Of a DNA stretch of 10,090 nucleotides, positions 1 to 6,947 are shown piece after piece. The stretch comes from JANJUB01 sp040081075 (GTDB lineage: Bacteria; Armatimonadota; Fimbriimonadia; Fimbriimonadales; Fimbriimonadaceae): NCBI GenBank assembly GCA_040081075.1, contig JBEBHJ010000085.1:1-10090 (forward strand). Reading direction: 5' to 3'. Within the stretch, counting starts at the first letter, position 1; each line of letters begins with the position of its first letter. Under the pieces are notes generated by a model. The model was not told the origin of the DNA and made no database searches. It was given only the letters and a program-made list of their open reading frames with translations. The position numbers and the translations under genes are program-made.

Positions 1-741
1 AACGTTCGGAGGTTGTCAGTTTCGACGTCGGGTGGGCAAGAATTTCTGGGTGGGGTTAGCTACTCGTGCATGAGTTCAGATGGTAAGGTTGTGTCCTTCA
101 CAACCGAATCGAAAAACCTAGTTTCACCTGATACTAACAACGAACCGGATGTGTTCGTGAACGAGGTTGGCCCGACCAATGAACTTGTTGGTTTTTCCAT
201 TAACGTGCCAACACTCGCGGGAGAGAACCGCACGATTGGAACCGTTCAGATGGGCTTTCCAGCCGTTCTTCGTTCGGATGTCATTACGATCGTGAACTCA
301 AGTCACCTGATCATGCCGGCCCAAATCACGATCGACGCGGGAGCAATGTCGAAGTCCTTTGCGATTCAAGCTATGCCCCTTGTGACGACGATCAATGAGA
401 CGGTAATCGTGCGTTATGGCTTTCAATCTGAAACTGCGCGTCTGACCCTTGTGCCGTTCGTCCCGAGCGCGTTGCAATTCAACCCTTCGCCAGCGACCGG
501 CGGTCAAATGGTTTCATGCCGGTTGGTGATGAACGGGGTGGCTCCTTCGGGCGGGAAGGTGGTGACGATCACTGACAATAGTGCATTTTCCAACCCACCG
601 GCATCGGTAACGGTTCCGGCAGGAGCTTCGCAAGTGGTATTCGATATTCCCACCAGCGCGGTAGGAAGTCAGCAGTTTGTTACGGTTACGGCAGGTGTAA
701 CCGAGGGGTCGAAAACCGGATTATTGGTTTTGAGGCCGTAG
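1..741 (+). CDS. Secreted beta-propeller / Ig-like repeat protein, C-terminal part (5' end outside window)
   Basis: The reading frame is open from base 1 to the TAG at 739-741, so this is the last 246 residues of a longer protein; the TTG at 13 is only an in-frame codon, not a convincing start. Residues 12-50 counted from that TTG (GGVSYSCMSSDGKVVSFTTE, then NLVSPDTNNEPDVFV) match the last blade of TolB/WD40-like propeller proteins, whose blades typically read 'S-x-DG-x-x-V-x-F-x-S-x-x-x-NLV-x-x-DTN-x-x-x-DVFV'. Two Ig-like beta-sandwich repeats follow (residues 65-148 and 159-242), rich in Val, Thr, Ser and Gly, each with a 'PA-x-[IV]T[IV]-x-AGA-x-S-x-x-F-x-I' core. No transmembrane anchor or sorting signal is seen at the C-terminus. 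The protein is probably extracytoplasmic or cell-surface; its ligand and role cannot be told. The family type is fairly sure, the function unknown. Confidence 0.75.
   Translation, partial: NVRRLSVSTSGGQEFLGGVSYSCMSSDGKVVSFTTESKNLVSPDTNNEPDVFVNEVGPTNELVGFSINVPTLAGENRTIGTVQMGFPAVLRSDVITIVNSSHLIMPAQITIDAGAMSKSFAIQAMPLVTTINETVIVRYGFQSETARLTLVPFVPSALQFNPSPATGGQMVSCRLVMNGVAPSGGKVVTITDNSAFSNPPASVTVPAGASQVVFDIPTSAVGSQQFVTVTAGVTEGSKTGLLVLRP
205..738 (+). repeat. Two tandem Ig-like protein repeats of 94-residue period
   Basis: Within the first gene, residues 65-148 (bases 205-456) and 159-242 (bases 487-738) align end to end without gaps over 84 positions. They share NS at repeat positions 31-32, PA at 38-39, alternating [IV]T[IV] at 41-43, AGA at 45-47, S at 49, F at 52 and I at 54. 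The 10-residue linkers before each copy are also similar (GFSIN versus ALQFN). The copies have diverged strongly in DNA, so this is an old domain duplication. Confidence 0.6.
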
Positions 742-771
742 AATCCGTAAATCGGTCAGCATTGCGGCCTC
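732..771. repeat. Inverted repeat spanning the upstream stop codon
   Basis: GAGGCCG at 732-738 pairs with CGGCCTC at 765-771; G-T and A-T pairs extend the stem inward across the TAG at 739-741. The loop of about 20 bases holds a smaller CCG/CGG stem (745-747 with 753-755). No T-tract follows, so it is not a classical intrinsic terminator, but a transcript end or stabilising 3' structure for the first gene is possible. It ends where the 20-bp tandem duplication begins. Confidence 0.35.
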
Positions 772-809
772 TGATCAAGTAATCTTACATCTGATCAAGT
801 AATCTTACA
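770..809. repeat. Perfect 20-bp tandem duplication before the PSD1 gene
   Basis: The unit TCTGATCAAGTAATCTTACA occurs at 770-789 and again at 790-809 with no mismatch. Each copy holds the palindrome TGATCA and a TAATCT that could serve as a -10-like hexamer. The second TAATCT (800-805) lies 8 bases before the ATG at 814, the spacing expected of a leaderless transcript. No Shine-Dalgarno sequence is present. The 20-bp period is close to two helical turns, so both copies would face the same side of the DNA. It could be paired operator sites, a duplicated promoter core or a recent replication-slippage product; the sequence alone does not decide. Confidence 0.85.
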
Positions 810-813
810 GTGG

Positions 814-3800
814 ATGAAAGCAGTGCTCGGCATTTTCGGCTTGGTGGCCTTTTCGGCGGGGGTTATTGGGGCTACGGGAACTCAAAAAGCGCCGCAGGCA
901 GTGGATTTTAATCGGGACATCCGCCCCATGATCACGAAGTGTTTCACGTGTCACGGGCCGACGGCGGATGCAGCGGGCTTGAGGTTGGATTCATTTGCCG
1001 CGGCTACGAAAAAGCTGGAAAGCGGCAAGTGGGCGATTGTGCCAGGGAAACCCGATCAGAGCGAGCTTGTGAAGCGGATTTTTGCGACCGACGACTCGAT
1101 TATGCCCCCGGTTGATTCGCACAAAAAGCTGAGCCTAGAAGAGCGGGAAACGTTCAAAGAATGGATTGCTCAGGGCGCGCAATACAAGGAGCATTGGGCG
1201 TTTGTGAAGCCAGTTTGGCCAGCGATCCCGCCTGTAAAGGACTCGAAGTGGGCTCGAACAAATATTGATCGGTTTATCCTTGCCAAACTAGAGCAACGCG
1301 GGCTTAAGCCTGAGCCAGAGGCGGATCGAGCGACGATCATTCGGCGGGTGACGCTTGATCTCACAGGTTTGCCGCCAACTCCCGAAGAAGTGGATGCTTT
1401 TGTGGCGGACCGGTCTTCGAATGCTTACGAGAAAGTTGTGGATCGGTTATTGGCATCGCCGCGGTTTGGAGAGCGAATGGCGATGGATTGGATGGACTAT
1501 TCGCGATATGCCGACAGCAATGGTTATCAGGCCGATTACGAGCGATTTCAGAGCCGTTGGCGTGACTGGGTGATCGATGCTTTTAATGACAATAAGCCTT
1601 ACGACGAGTTCACGATTGAGCAAATTGCAGGCGACATGTTGCCGAACGCCACTTTAGATCAGCAGCTAGCGACAGGGTTCAATCGCAACCACCGTATCAA
1701 CACTGAAGGCGGAGTTATCGCGGAGGAATGGCGGGTTGAGACCGTCGTTGACCGCGTGGAAACGACCTCGGCGGTTTGGCTCGGACTTACGGCAGGTTGC
1801 GCTCGATGCCACGATCACAAATACGATCCGTTCACGCAGAAGGATTTTTACCAAATGTTCGCCTACTTCAACAATGTTCCCGAATCGGGAACGGGAGAAG
1901 AGCGGCCGGTGAGTCACCCGCCGACGATGCGTGCGCCCAGCCCGGAGCAACAACGACGCCTCGCTGATTTGACGACCACGATTAAGAAGTTGGAAGCAGA
2001 AATGTCGGTCCGTGAGGACAAAAATTCAAGGGCCTCGACGGATTGGAAAGTTACTTCCGGCGTTCCCAGCATTGCGAATGGACTAGTTGCTCGATACAAA
2101 CTGACAGCGGACGGGAAAGAGTTAACGATTGGCGGTAAGCCTGGATTTAGCTATGGCCGCGCCACCGGTGCGGTAAAGACGAATCCAGAAAATTTCTTAA
2201 ACTTGGGCAATGTGGCCGACTTTGAGCGCGATCAGACCTTCTCGTTTGGTGCTTGGATCAAGCCGGATCAATCGGAAGGTTCCGCATTTTCGCGCATGGA
2301 TAGTGGCAATGCTTATCGCGGGTGGGATATGTCTGTTTTTGGCAATCGTCCACAGGCCCACCTCATCAGTAAATGGACCGAGAATGCGATCAAAATTTCG
2401 TCAAAAACGCAGATCAAGATGGGGCAGTGGACGCACGTTTTGCTCACTTATGACGGAAGTTCGAAGGCAGCCGGATTCAAGATGTATTTGAACGGAAAGT
2501 TGGCCGATGTCAACATTGATAATGACGCGCTGACGGAGTCTATCAAGACGGGAGTTTCGACCAAGATAGGTCGGCGAACTGATTCAGATTTCTTTATCGG
2601 CGAAGTTGACGACTTTCTCGTTTACAATCGGGCATTGCAGCCGGACGAGGCGGCCCTGCTGGCCAGCACGCACCCAGCGGCGGCCCTCTTAACGATCCCG
2701 GTAAAAGAGCGAACGAAAGATCAGCAAGCTCAGATCACCCGCTTGTGGTCGCGAGAAAATGATGCAACTTACGCCACGGCTGAGAAGTCCCGAGATTCGA
2801 ATCGCGACGAGATGGAAAAGGTGGAAGCACAAATCCCCGACGTGATGATCATGAAGGAGATGGAGAAGCCTCGCGACTGTTTCTTTTTAGTGCGCGGGCA
2901 ATATGACCATCGGGGCGAAAAGGTTGGGCCGGGGTTGCCCTCATTCTTGCCGCCCTTGCCAAAGGGCTCCTCGAACAATCGGCTTGGCTTCGCCCAGTGG
3001 ATTGCTTCGGCGGACAACCCACTAACGAGCCGCGTGACAGTGAATCGGTTGTGGGATAGATTTTTCGGTCTCGGGTTAGTTTCAACGGTTGAAGATTTTG
3101 GAACCCGCGCTGAGTTTCCTTCGCACCCGGAGTTGCTGGACTACTTGGCACTGCGATTCGTTGACCTGAAGTGGAATCTGAAAGCGATGATGAAGGAAAT
3201 CGCCATGAGTGCAACATACCGTCAATCTTCTAACTTCACGGTGGCGAAGATTCAAGCCGACCCACTGAACAAGTTGCTTTCGCGCGGTCCCAGATACCGG
3301 CTCCCTGGTGAAGTGATTCGGGATCAAGCGCTTTTTGCGAGTGGATTGCTGGTTGAGAAACTGGGAGGACCTTCAGTAAGACCCTATCAGCCGAAGGGGA
3401 TTTGGGACGAGACCAATTTTTACGGCAACCTCCGCAATTACATGATTGATAAGCCGAATGGCTTGTATCGGCGTAGCCTTTATACGATTTGGAAGCGAAC
3501 CGCGGCTCCGCCCAATATGTTGCTTTTTGATGTGCCATCACGTGAGGCATGTCGAGTTCAACGGGCTCGTACGAGCACGCCGCTGCAGGCTTTAACCCTT
3601 ATGAATGACGAGACTTACTTGGAAGCAGCGCGGGTGTTGGCTCAACAGATGATTCGAAAAGGTGGGTCGACTCCGGAGTCGCGCTTGACGTACGGATTTC
3701 GACGGGTTTTGGGGCGGGCTCCGACCTCGCAGGAACTTGCCATTATGGTGAAAGGAGTGAAGTTGAGGTTGGAACGGTTTAAGGCCGACCCTGCCGCGGC

Positions 3801-3924
3801 AAAGGATCTCGCTTACATCGGCGAAGCTCCGATTGATTTGGGCATTGATCGCATCGAACTGGCGACGTATACGCTTTCGGCAAGTTCGATGTTGAACTTG
3901 GATGAGACGGTGACAAAGGAATAA
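814..3924 (+). CDS. PSCyt1-PSCyt2-LamG-PSD1 protein (DUF1549/DUF1553), exported cytochrome-like
   Basis: This 1036-residue protein belongs to the planctomycete-type cytochrome family of unproven function. Residues 1-20 look like a Sec signal peptide, which supports the ATG at 814 despite no Shine-Dalgarno. Domains in order: PSCyt1 (about 30-125), with haem-binding CFTCH at 43-47 and a likely axial Met in the MPP at 97-99; PSCyt2/DUF1549 (about 145-360), with the family signature CARCHDHKYDPF at 329-340, a second CxxCH; a helical segment (377-402); a LamG/concanavalin-like sandwich (about 420-618); a second helical segment (630-675); and PSD1/DUF1553 (about 720-975), with the conserved stretch from FDVPSRE-x-C (Cys913) to RTSTPLQAL and ND. 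The LamG domain suggests glycan or protein binding outside the cytoplasm. The DUF1501 gene follows after 2 bases, so the two are one operon. Haem attachment is inferred from the motifs. A role in polysaccharide breakdown or redox chemistry at the envelope is a guess from the family. Confidence 0.93.
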   Translation: MKAVLGIFGLVAFSAGVIGATGTQKAPQAVDFNRDIRPMITKCFTCHGPTADAAGLRLDSFAAATKKLESGKWAIVPGKPDQSELVKRIFATDDSIMPPVDSHKKLSLEERETFKEWIAQGAQYKEHWAFVKPVWPAIPPVKDSKWARTNIDRFILAKLEQRGLKPEPEADRATIIRRVTLDLTGLPPTPEEVDAFVADRSSNAYEKVVDRLLASPRFGERMAMDWMDYSRYADSNGYQADYERFQSRWRDWVIDAFNDNKPYDEFTIEQIAGDMLPNATLDQQLATGFNRNHRINTEGGVIAEEWRVETVVDRVETTSAVWLGLTAGCARCHDHKYDPFTQKDFYQMFAYFNNVPESGTGEERPVSHPPTMRAPSPEQQRRLADLTTTIKKLEAEMSVREDKNSRASTDWKVTSGVPSIANGLVARYKLTADGKELTIGGKPGFSYGRATGAVKTNPENFLNLGNVADFERDQTFSFGAWIKPDQSEGSAFSRMDSGNAYRGWDMSVFGNRPQAHLISKWTENAIKISSKTQIKMGQWTHVLLTYDGSSKAAGFKMYLNGKLADVNIDNDALTESIKTGVSTKIGRRTDSDFFIGEVDDFLVYNRALQPDEAALLASTHPAAALLTIPVKERTKDQQAQITRLWSRENDATYATAEKSRDSNRDEMEKVEAQIPDVMIMKEMEKPRDCFFLVRGQYDHRGEKVGPGLPSFLPPLPKGSSNNRLGFAQWIASADNPLTSRVTVNRLWDRFFGLGLVSTVEDFGTRAEFPSHPELLDYLALRFVDLKWNLKAMMKEIAMSATYRQSSNFTVAKIQADPLNKLLSRGPRYRLPGEVIRDQALFASGLLVEKLGGPSVRPYQPKGIWDETNFYGNLRNYMIDKPNGLYRRSLYTIWKRTAAPPNMLLFDVPSREACRVQRARTSTPLQALTLMNDETYLEAARVLAQQMIRKGGSTPESRLTYGFRRVLGRAPTSQELAIMVKGVKLRLERFKADPAAAKDLAYIGEAPIDLGIDRIELATYTLSASSMLNLDETVTKE
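3915..3920 (+). promoter_or_regulatory. Ribosome binding site of the DUF1501 gene
   Basis: AAAGGA lies 6 bases before the ATG at 3927, inside the last codons of the PSD1 gene. It fixes the start and points to co-translation of the pair. Confidence 0.6.
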
Positions 3925-3926
3925 CC

Positions 3927-5384
3927 ATGGATTATCAACTACAAGACCAGTTTAATCGTCGAACGTTTTTGAAGCGGACTGGGGGCGTAGGCCTCGCCGC
4001 GCTGATGGGGATTCTTACGAACGAGGGGATGGCGAATCCTCTGGTTGATGATCGAAAGCGGATTGGTGGGTTGGATGATTTGCCTCATTTTCCGGCCAAG
4101 GCCAAACGGGTTATCTATCTATTCCAATCGGGCGCTCCGAGCCAGATGGAGCTCTACGATAATAAGTCGCACCTGCTCACCCGGCGCGGCGAAGAACTGC
4201 CAGCGAGTATTCGGAATGGTCAGCGCTTGACCGGAATGACAGCGGGACAGAAGAATTTCCCGGTGGCGCCGAGCATATTCAAATACAACAAACACGGTCA
4301 AAGTGGGATGGAACTTAGCGAGGTTTTGCCTCATCTCGGTTCGGTTTCAGACGACATCTGCTTGATCCGATCAATGTTTACCGAAGCGATTAACCACGAT
4401 CCAGCGGTGACATTTTTGCAATCGGGGAATCAAATCGCGGGTCGGCCCAGCATCGGATCATGGCTGAGCTATGGTCTGGGAACGATGAACAATGATCTTC
4501 CGACCTATGTGGTTTTGACCAGCATTGGAAGTGGTCGCTCCGATGATCAACCGCTTTATGATCGCTTGTGGGGGTCGGGATTCTTGCCTACCCAACACCA
4601 AGGTGTGAAGTTCCGCAATACAGGCGATCCGGTTTTGTTTTTGTCCGACCCTCACGGTATTGATCGTCAAACGCGCCGAGAGATGCTAGACGAAGTGATG
4701 GGCCTGAACACGATCAAAAAGTCCATTGTGGGTGACCCAGAAATTGATACGCGAATCTCGCAATACGAACTCGCTTTTCGCATGCAGATGTCGGTGCCGG
4801 AGCTTTTGGACATTTCTACGGAGCCGGCGGGAGTTTTAGAAATGTACGGGCCGGATGTTACGCGAAAAGGCTCGTTTGCTTATAACTGCTTACTTTCCCG
4901 ACGCTTAGCCGAGCGTGGGGTGCGATTTGTTCAGCTTTTTCATATGGGTTGGGATCACCACTTCAACCTGCCGAATGCGGTTCGGGGGCAGGCGAAGGAC
5001 ATCGACCAGCCGTCGGCAGCTTTGATAAAGGACTTGAAGCAGCGAGGAATGTTTGATGACACGCTGATTGTGTGGGGCGGCGAGTTCGGGCGAACCGTCT
5101 ATTCGCAAGGCACGATGACCGAGACCGATTATGGCCGCGACCATCACCCCCGGTGCTTCTCGGTGTGGATGGCAGGCGGCGGCGTGAAGGGCGGTCAGAC
5201 TTACGGAACGACCGACGATTTCTCTTATAACATTGCAGAAAATCCGGTGAGCGTTCATGATTTGCACGCGACGATGTTGCATTTGCTCGGCATTGACCAC
5301 GAGCGATTGACGTTTAAGTATCAGGGCCGAGACTTCCGGTTGACGGATGTTTCGGGCGACGTGGTTAAGAAGCTGATTAAGTAG
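3927..5384 (+). CDS. DUF1501 protein, Tat-exported, alkaline-phosphatase/sulfatase-like fold
   Basis: A 485-residue full-length DUF1501 protein. The N-terminus carries a twin-arginine signal: N-RR-TFLK at residues 10-16, then a hydrophobic stretch (about 18-30), so it is probably exported folded with a bound cofactor or metal. Family hallmarks are SGAPSQMELYD (68-78), GWDHHFNL (341-348), WGGEFGRT (383-390), GRDHHP (403-408), the glycine-rich AGGGVKGGQTYG (416-427) and VHDLHATMLHLLGIDH (443-458). The Asp/His-rich motifs sit where alkaline-phosphatase superfamily members bind metals, but no DUF1501 activity is established and I cannot assign a substrate. It lies 2 bases after the PSD1 gene with its own AAAGGA site; the two families are nearly always paired, which implies joint action outside the cytoplasm. 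The gene ends 16 bases before the convergent DinB-like gene, with no clear terminator hairpin between them. Confidence 0.93.
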   Translation: MDYQLQDQFNRRTFLKRTGGVGLAALMGILTNEGMANPLVDDRKRIGGLDDLPHFPAKAKRVIYLFQSGAPSQMELYDNKSHLLTRRGEELPASIRNGQRLTGMTAGQKNFPVAPSIFKYNKHGQSGMELSEVLPHLGSVSDDICLIRSMFTEAINHDPAVTFLQSGNQIAGRPSIGSWLSYGLGTMNNDLPTYVVLTSIGSGRSDDQPLYDRLWGSGFLPTQHQGVKFRNTGDPVLFLSDPHGIDRQTRREMLDEVMGLNTIKKSIVGDPEIDTRISQYELAFRMQMSVPELLDISTEPAGVLEMYGPDVTRKGSFAYNCLLSRRLAERGVRFVQLFHMGWDHHFNLPNAVRGQAKDIDQPSAALIKDLKQRGMFDDTLIVWGGEFGRTVYSQGTMTETDYGRDHHPRCFSVWMAGGGVKGGQTYGTTDDFSYNIAENPVSVHDLHATMLHLLGIDHERLTFKYQGRDFRLTDVSGDVVKKLIK

Positions 5385-5400
5385 GGCTGCGGGTGGATTT

Positions 5401-5859
5401 TCAGGGGATGACCGCCCAGAGCTGGTCAACATGGTAGATGTCGTGGCACGCGACCATGTTAACTAAGTCGGAGAGAGTTACTTCTCCTCGTTCGGGGTGA
5501 TAGGCAGTTTTTTTCCAGTCTTCCTCAGAGAGAGATTGGACGAACTCGATGGTTTTGGCTCGCTCGGAGACAAACTCGGCCAGTTGCTGTTGAAGATCGC
5601 GGGCGGCGTAGTTTCTTTCGATCGCCATTTCGCCTTCGTCGTAGGCGAGAAAAGCCGCGCCGGGGTTTGCAAAGGCCAGTTTCATCCGCTCTTCGCGCAT
5701 GATCGGCTCCCAATCGTTGAGGTGGCAGATCACATCGTGGGGGGAGAAGCGATCGGCGTGGGTGGGGATGGTTATCTTTTCTGGTGTGATGAGCTCTAGG
5801 GTGCGGCGTAGGATGGTTGGGTTTGAAGAGAGGGCGGGGATCAGATAGTAGTTCTTCAC
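5401..5859 (-). CDS. DinB-like (DinB_2 / YfiT-type) putative metal-dependent protein
   Basis: A 152-residue protein of the DinB four-helix-bundle superfamily. The metal-binding triad is visible as His46 (in ICHLNDWE), His139 and His143 (in ACHDIYHVDQL), the last being the usual C-terminal HxxxH of the fold. The length is typical. The superfamily includes thiol-dependent transferases and hydrolases and DNA-damage-inducible proteins of unknown chemistry; nothing here shows a substrate. The start is GTG (bases 5859-5857 on the minus strand), preceded by a purine-rich AAGAAG directly abutting it, which is poor Shine-Dalgarno spacing. The N-terminal sequence YLIPALSSNPTILRRTLE is what the family normally shows, so the start is credible. 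It lies downstream of deoC on the same strand, with a palindrome-rich spacer of about 100 bases between them, and may be a second gene of that transcript. Confidence 0.85.
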   Translation of the reverse strand: MKNYYLIPALSSNPTILRRTLELITPEKITIPTHADRFSPHDVICHLNDWEPIMREERMKLAFANPGAAFLAYDEGEMAIERNYAARDLQQQLAEFVSERAKTIEFVQSLSEEDWKKTAYHPERGEVTLSDLVNMVACHDIYHVDQLWAVIP

Positions 5860-5860
5860 C

Positions 5861-5896
5861 TTCTTAGGCTACCCGGGTTGTTAAGCGTTCTTAGGC
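5861..5896. repeat. 9-bp direct repeat before the DinB-like gene
   Basis: TTCTTAGGC occurs at 5861-5869 and 5888-5896 (GCCTAAGAA on the coding strand of the DinB-like gene), 27 bases apart start to start. The copy nearer the gene abuts its GTG start. The spacing of about 2.6 helical turns and the short length make it only a weak candidate for a regulatory site pair. Confidence 0.3.
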
Positions 5897-5911
5897 CGCC
5901 TATAGGGGCTC

Positions 5912-5951
5912 GGGCAAGATGCCCTTGGCGCACATCGGCTAGAAGCCGATG
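5912..5951. repeat. Dual-hairpin, REP-like intergenic element
   Basis: Two perfect hairpins stand side by side between deoC and the DinB-like gene: GGGCA-AGA-TGCCC (5912-5924) and CATCGGCT-AGA-AGCCGATG (5933-5951). Both have the same 3-base loop, AGA on the plus strand and TCT on the minus strand. The second can extend by TGG/CCA (5926-5928 with 5952-5954) across a 4-base bulge. Neither is followed by a T-tract in either direction, so an intrinsic terminator is unlikely. The form resembles paired REP/BIME-type palindromes, which can stabilise or process the mRNA between genes of one transcript. Whether it is dispersed in the genome cannot be seen from this window. Confidence 0.6.
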
Positions 5952-5958
5952 CCACGGG

Positions 5959-6930
5959 TTAGGCCATTGGGTTTCGGTTTAGGGCCGAGTATCTTCCGGT
6001 TACGAAGTGATCGAGCTGGCGTTCGATATCGGACAGGAGCGAGCTTGCGCCGAGGCGGAATAGGTCGGGTTTTAGCCAGGGTTGGCCTAGTTCTTCGCGC
6101 ATCAGGATGAGCCATTCCATGGCTTGTTTGGCGGTTCGGATTCCTCCGGCTGGTTTGTAGCCTACTTGGAAACCGGTTTGCTCCTGGTATTCCCGAATCG
6201 CCCTTGCCATCACAAGGCCGTATTCGAGGGTGGCGTTGACCGACTCTTTGCCGGTTGACGTCTTGATGAAATCGGCGCCCGCCATCATGCAAACCAGGCT
6301 GGCTTTGCCGACATTGGAGAGCGTTCCGAGTTCGCCCGTGGCCAGAATTGTTTTTAGGTGAGCTTCACCGCAAGCCTCTCGAAAGGCCTGCACTTCTTCA
6401 AAGAGCGATTCCCATTGACCGAGCAACACTTTTGATCTAGTGATGACGATGTCAATTTCTTGGGCCCCGGCGGCGACGCTTTCTTCGATTTCTTCGATTC
6501 GCTGCTTCATGGGGGAGAGACCGTGAGGAAAGCCCGCCGCAACGGCGGCAACCGGAATTCCGGTGCCTTCCAGTGCGTTCACTGCGTAGGGAACGAGCTC
6601 GTGGTAGACGCAAACAGCTCCAACTCGGATGTTCTTCACTCCAAGCGCTTCTGCGAGTTCGGATTTCAGCGGCATACGAGCTTTTGCGCAGAGTCGATGG
6701 ACATTGCCGGGTGTATCGTCTCCTCCCAGAGTGGTTAGGTCCATGCACTCGATGGCACGCACAAGCCACGCGGCTTGCCACTGCTTTTTGACGGTCCGGC
6801 GACCAGGGAGGGACTTGGTTCGACGCTCGGTGGCGCTCTTGTTTACGCGAACGGAGGCAACCCAATCAAGATCAAGCGGCGCGCCCATATTGCGGCCGAG
6901 ATTGGGGGTTTTAAGCTCCACTTTGCCCAT
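5959..6930 (-). CDS. deoC: Deoxyribose-phosphate aldolase, long animal-type DERA
   Basis: The enzyme cleaves 2-deoxy-D-ribose 5-phosphate to glyceraldehyde 3-phosphate and acetaldehyde in deoxynucleoside breakdown, as a cytosolic class I aldolase. In the longest reading (334 residues from ATG at 6963) the Schiff-base lysine is Lys234 (GADFIKTSTGKE), the partner lysine Lys270 (GYKPAGGIRT) and the acid/base aspartate Asp171 (EIDIVI); LKTILATGELGTL (203-215) is also conserved. From memory the protein follows human DERA closely, including RRTVKKQWQAAWL, DLTTLGGDDT and the C-terminal VTGRY, and is longer than the roughly 250-residue E. coli type. I give the start as the ATG at 6930 (residue 12 of the long reading), which avoids overlap with the divergent Fe-S gene and sits 6 bases after a CATAAT hexamer; 6963 and 6888 remain possible. 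The activity is confident, the exact start is not. Confidence 0.95.
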   Translation of the reverse strand: MGKVELKTPNLGRNMGAPLDLDWVASVRVNKSATERRTKSLPGRRTVKKQWQAAWLVRAIECMDLTTLGGDDTPGNVHRLCAKARMPLKSELAEALGVKNIRVGAVCVYHELVPYAVNALEGTGIPVAAVAAGFPHGLSPMKQRIEEIEESVAAGAQEIDIVITRSKVLLGQWESLFEEVQAFREACGEAHLKTILATGELGTLSNVGKASLVCMMAGADFIKTSTGKESVNATLEYGLVMARAIREYQEQTGFQVGYKPAGGIRTAKQAMEWLILMREELGQPWLKPDLFRLGASSLLSDIERQLDHFVTGRYSALNRNPMA

Positions 6931-6947
6931 TCCTAAATTATGGACCA
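6931..6947. promoter_or_regulatory. Possible shared divergent promoter core between deoC and the Fe-S gene
   Basis: Only 17 bases separate the likely deoC ATG (6930, minus) from the TTG at 6948 (plus). The only AT-rich patch nearby is at 6934-6942. On the plus strand it reads TAAATT (6934-6939), 8 bases before the TTG. On the minus strand it reads CATAAT (6942-6937), 6 bases before the ATG. Both fit -10 elements of leaderless transcripts; no good -35 is seen on either side and no Shine-Dalgarno precedes either gene. This is a reading of short motifs and could be chance. Confidence 0.3.

Noticed and set aside
13..15. TTG as the start of the first gene
   Set aside because: The frame continues open to base 1 and the protein begins in the middle of a propeller blade, so the real start is upstream of the window.
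770..809. CRISPR-like or IS-end repeat
   Set aside because: There are only two directly abutting copies with no spacer, no target-site duplication and no transposase nearby.
4905..5432. Open frame of 175 codons on the minus strand across the end of the DUF1501 gene
   Set aside because: It overlaps the conserved GGEFGRT and GRDHHP region of DUF1501 and the end of the DinB-like gene; no recognisable motifs.
5497..5799. Open frame of 100 codons on the plus strand opposite the DinB-like gene
   Set aside because: The minus strand carries the complete DinB His triad; the plus-strand translation looks like no known protein.
5912..5951. Rho-independent terminator for deoC
   Set aside because: The stems are good but no T-tract follows on the minus strand; the bases after them are GC-rich.
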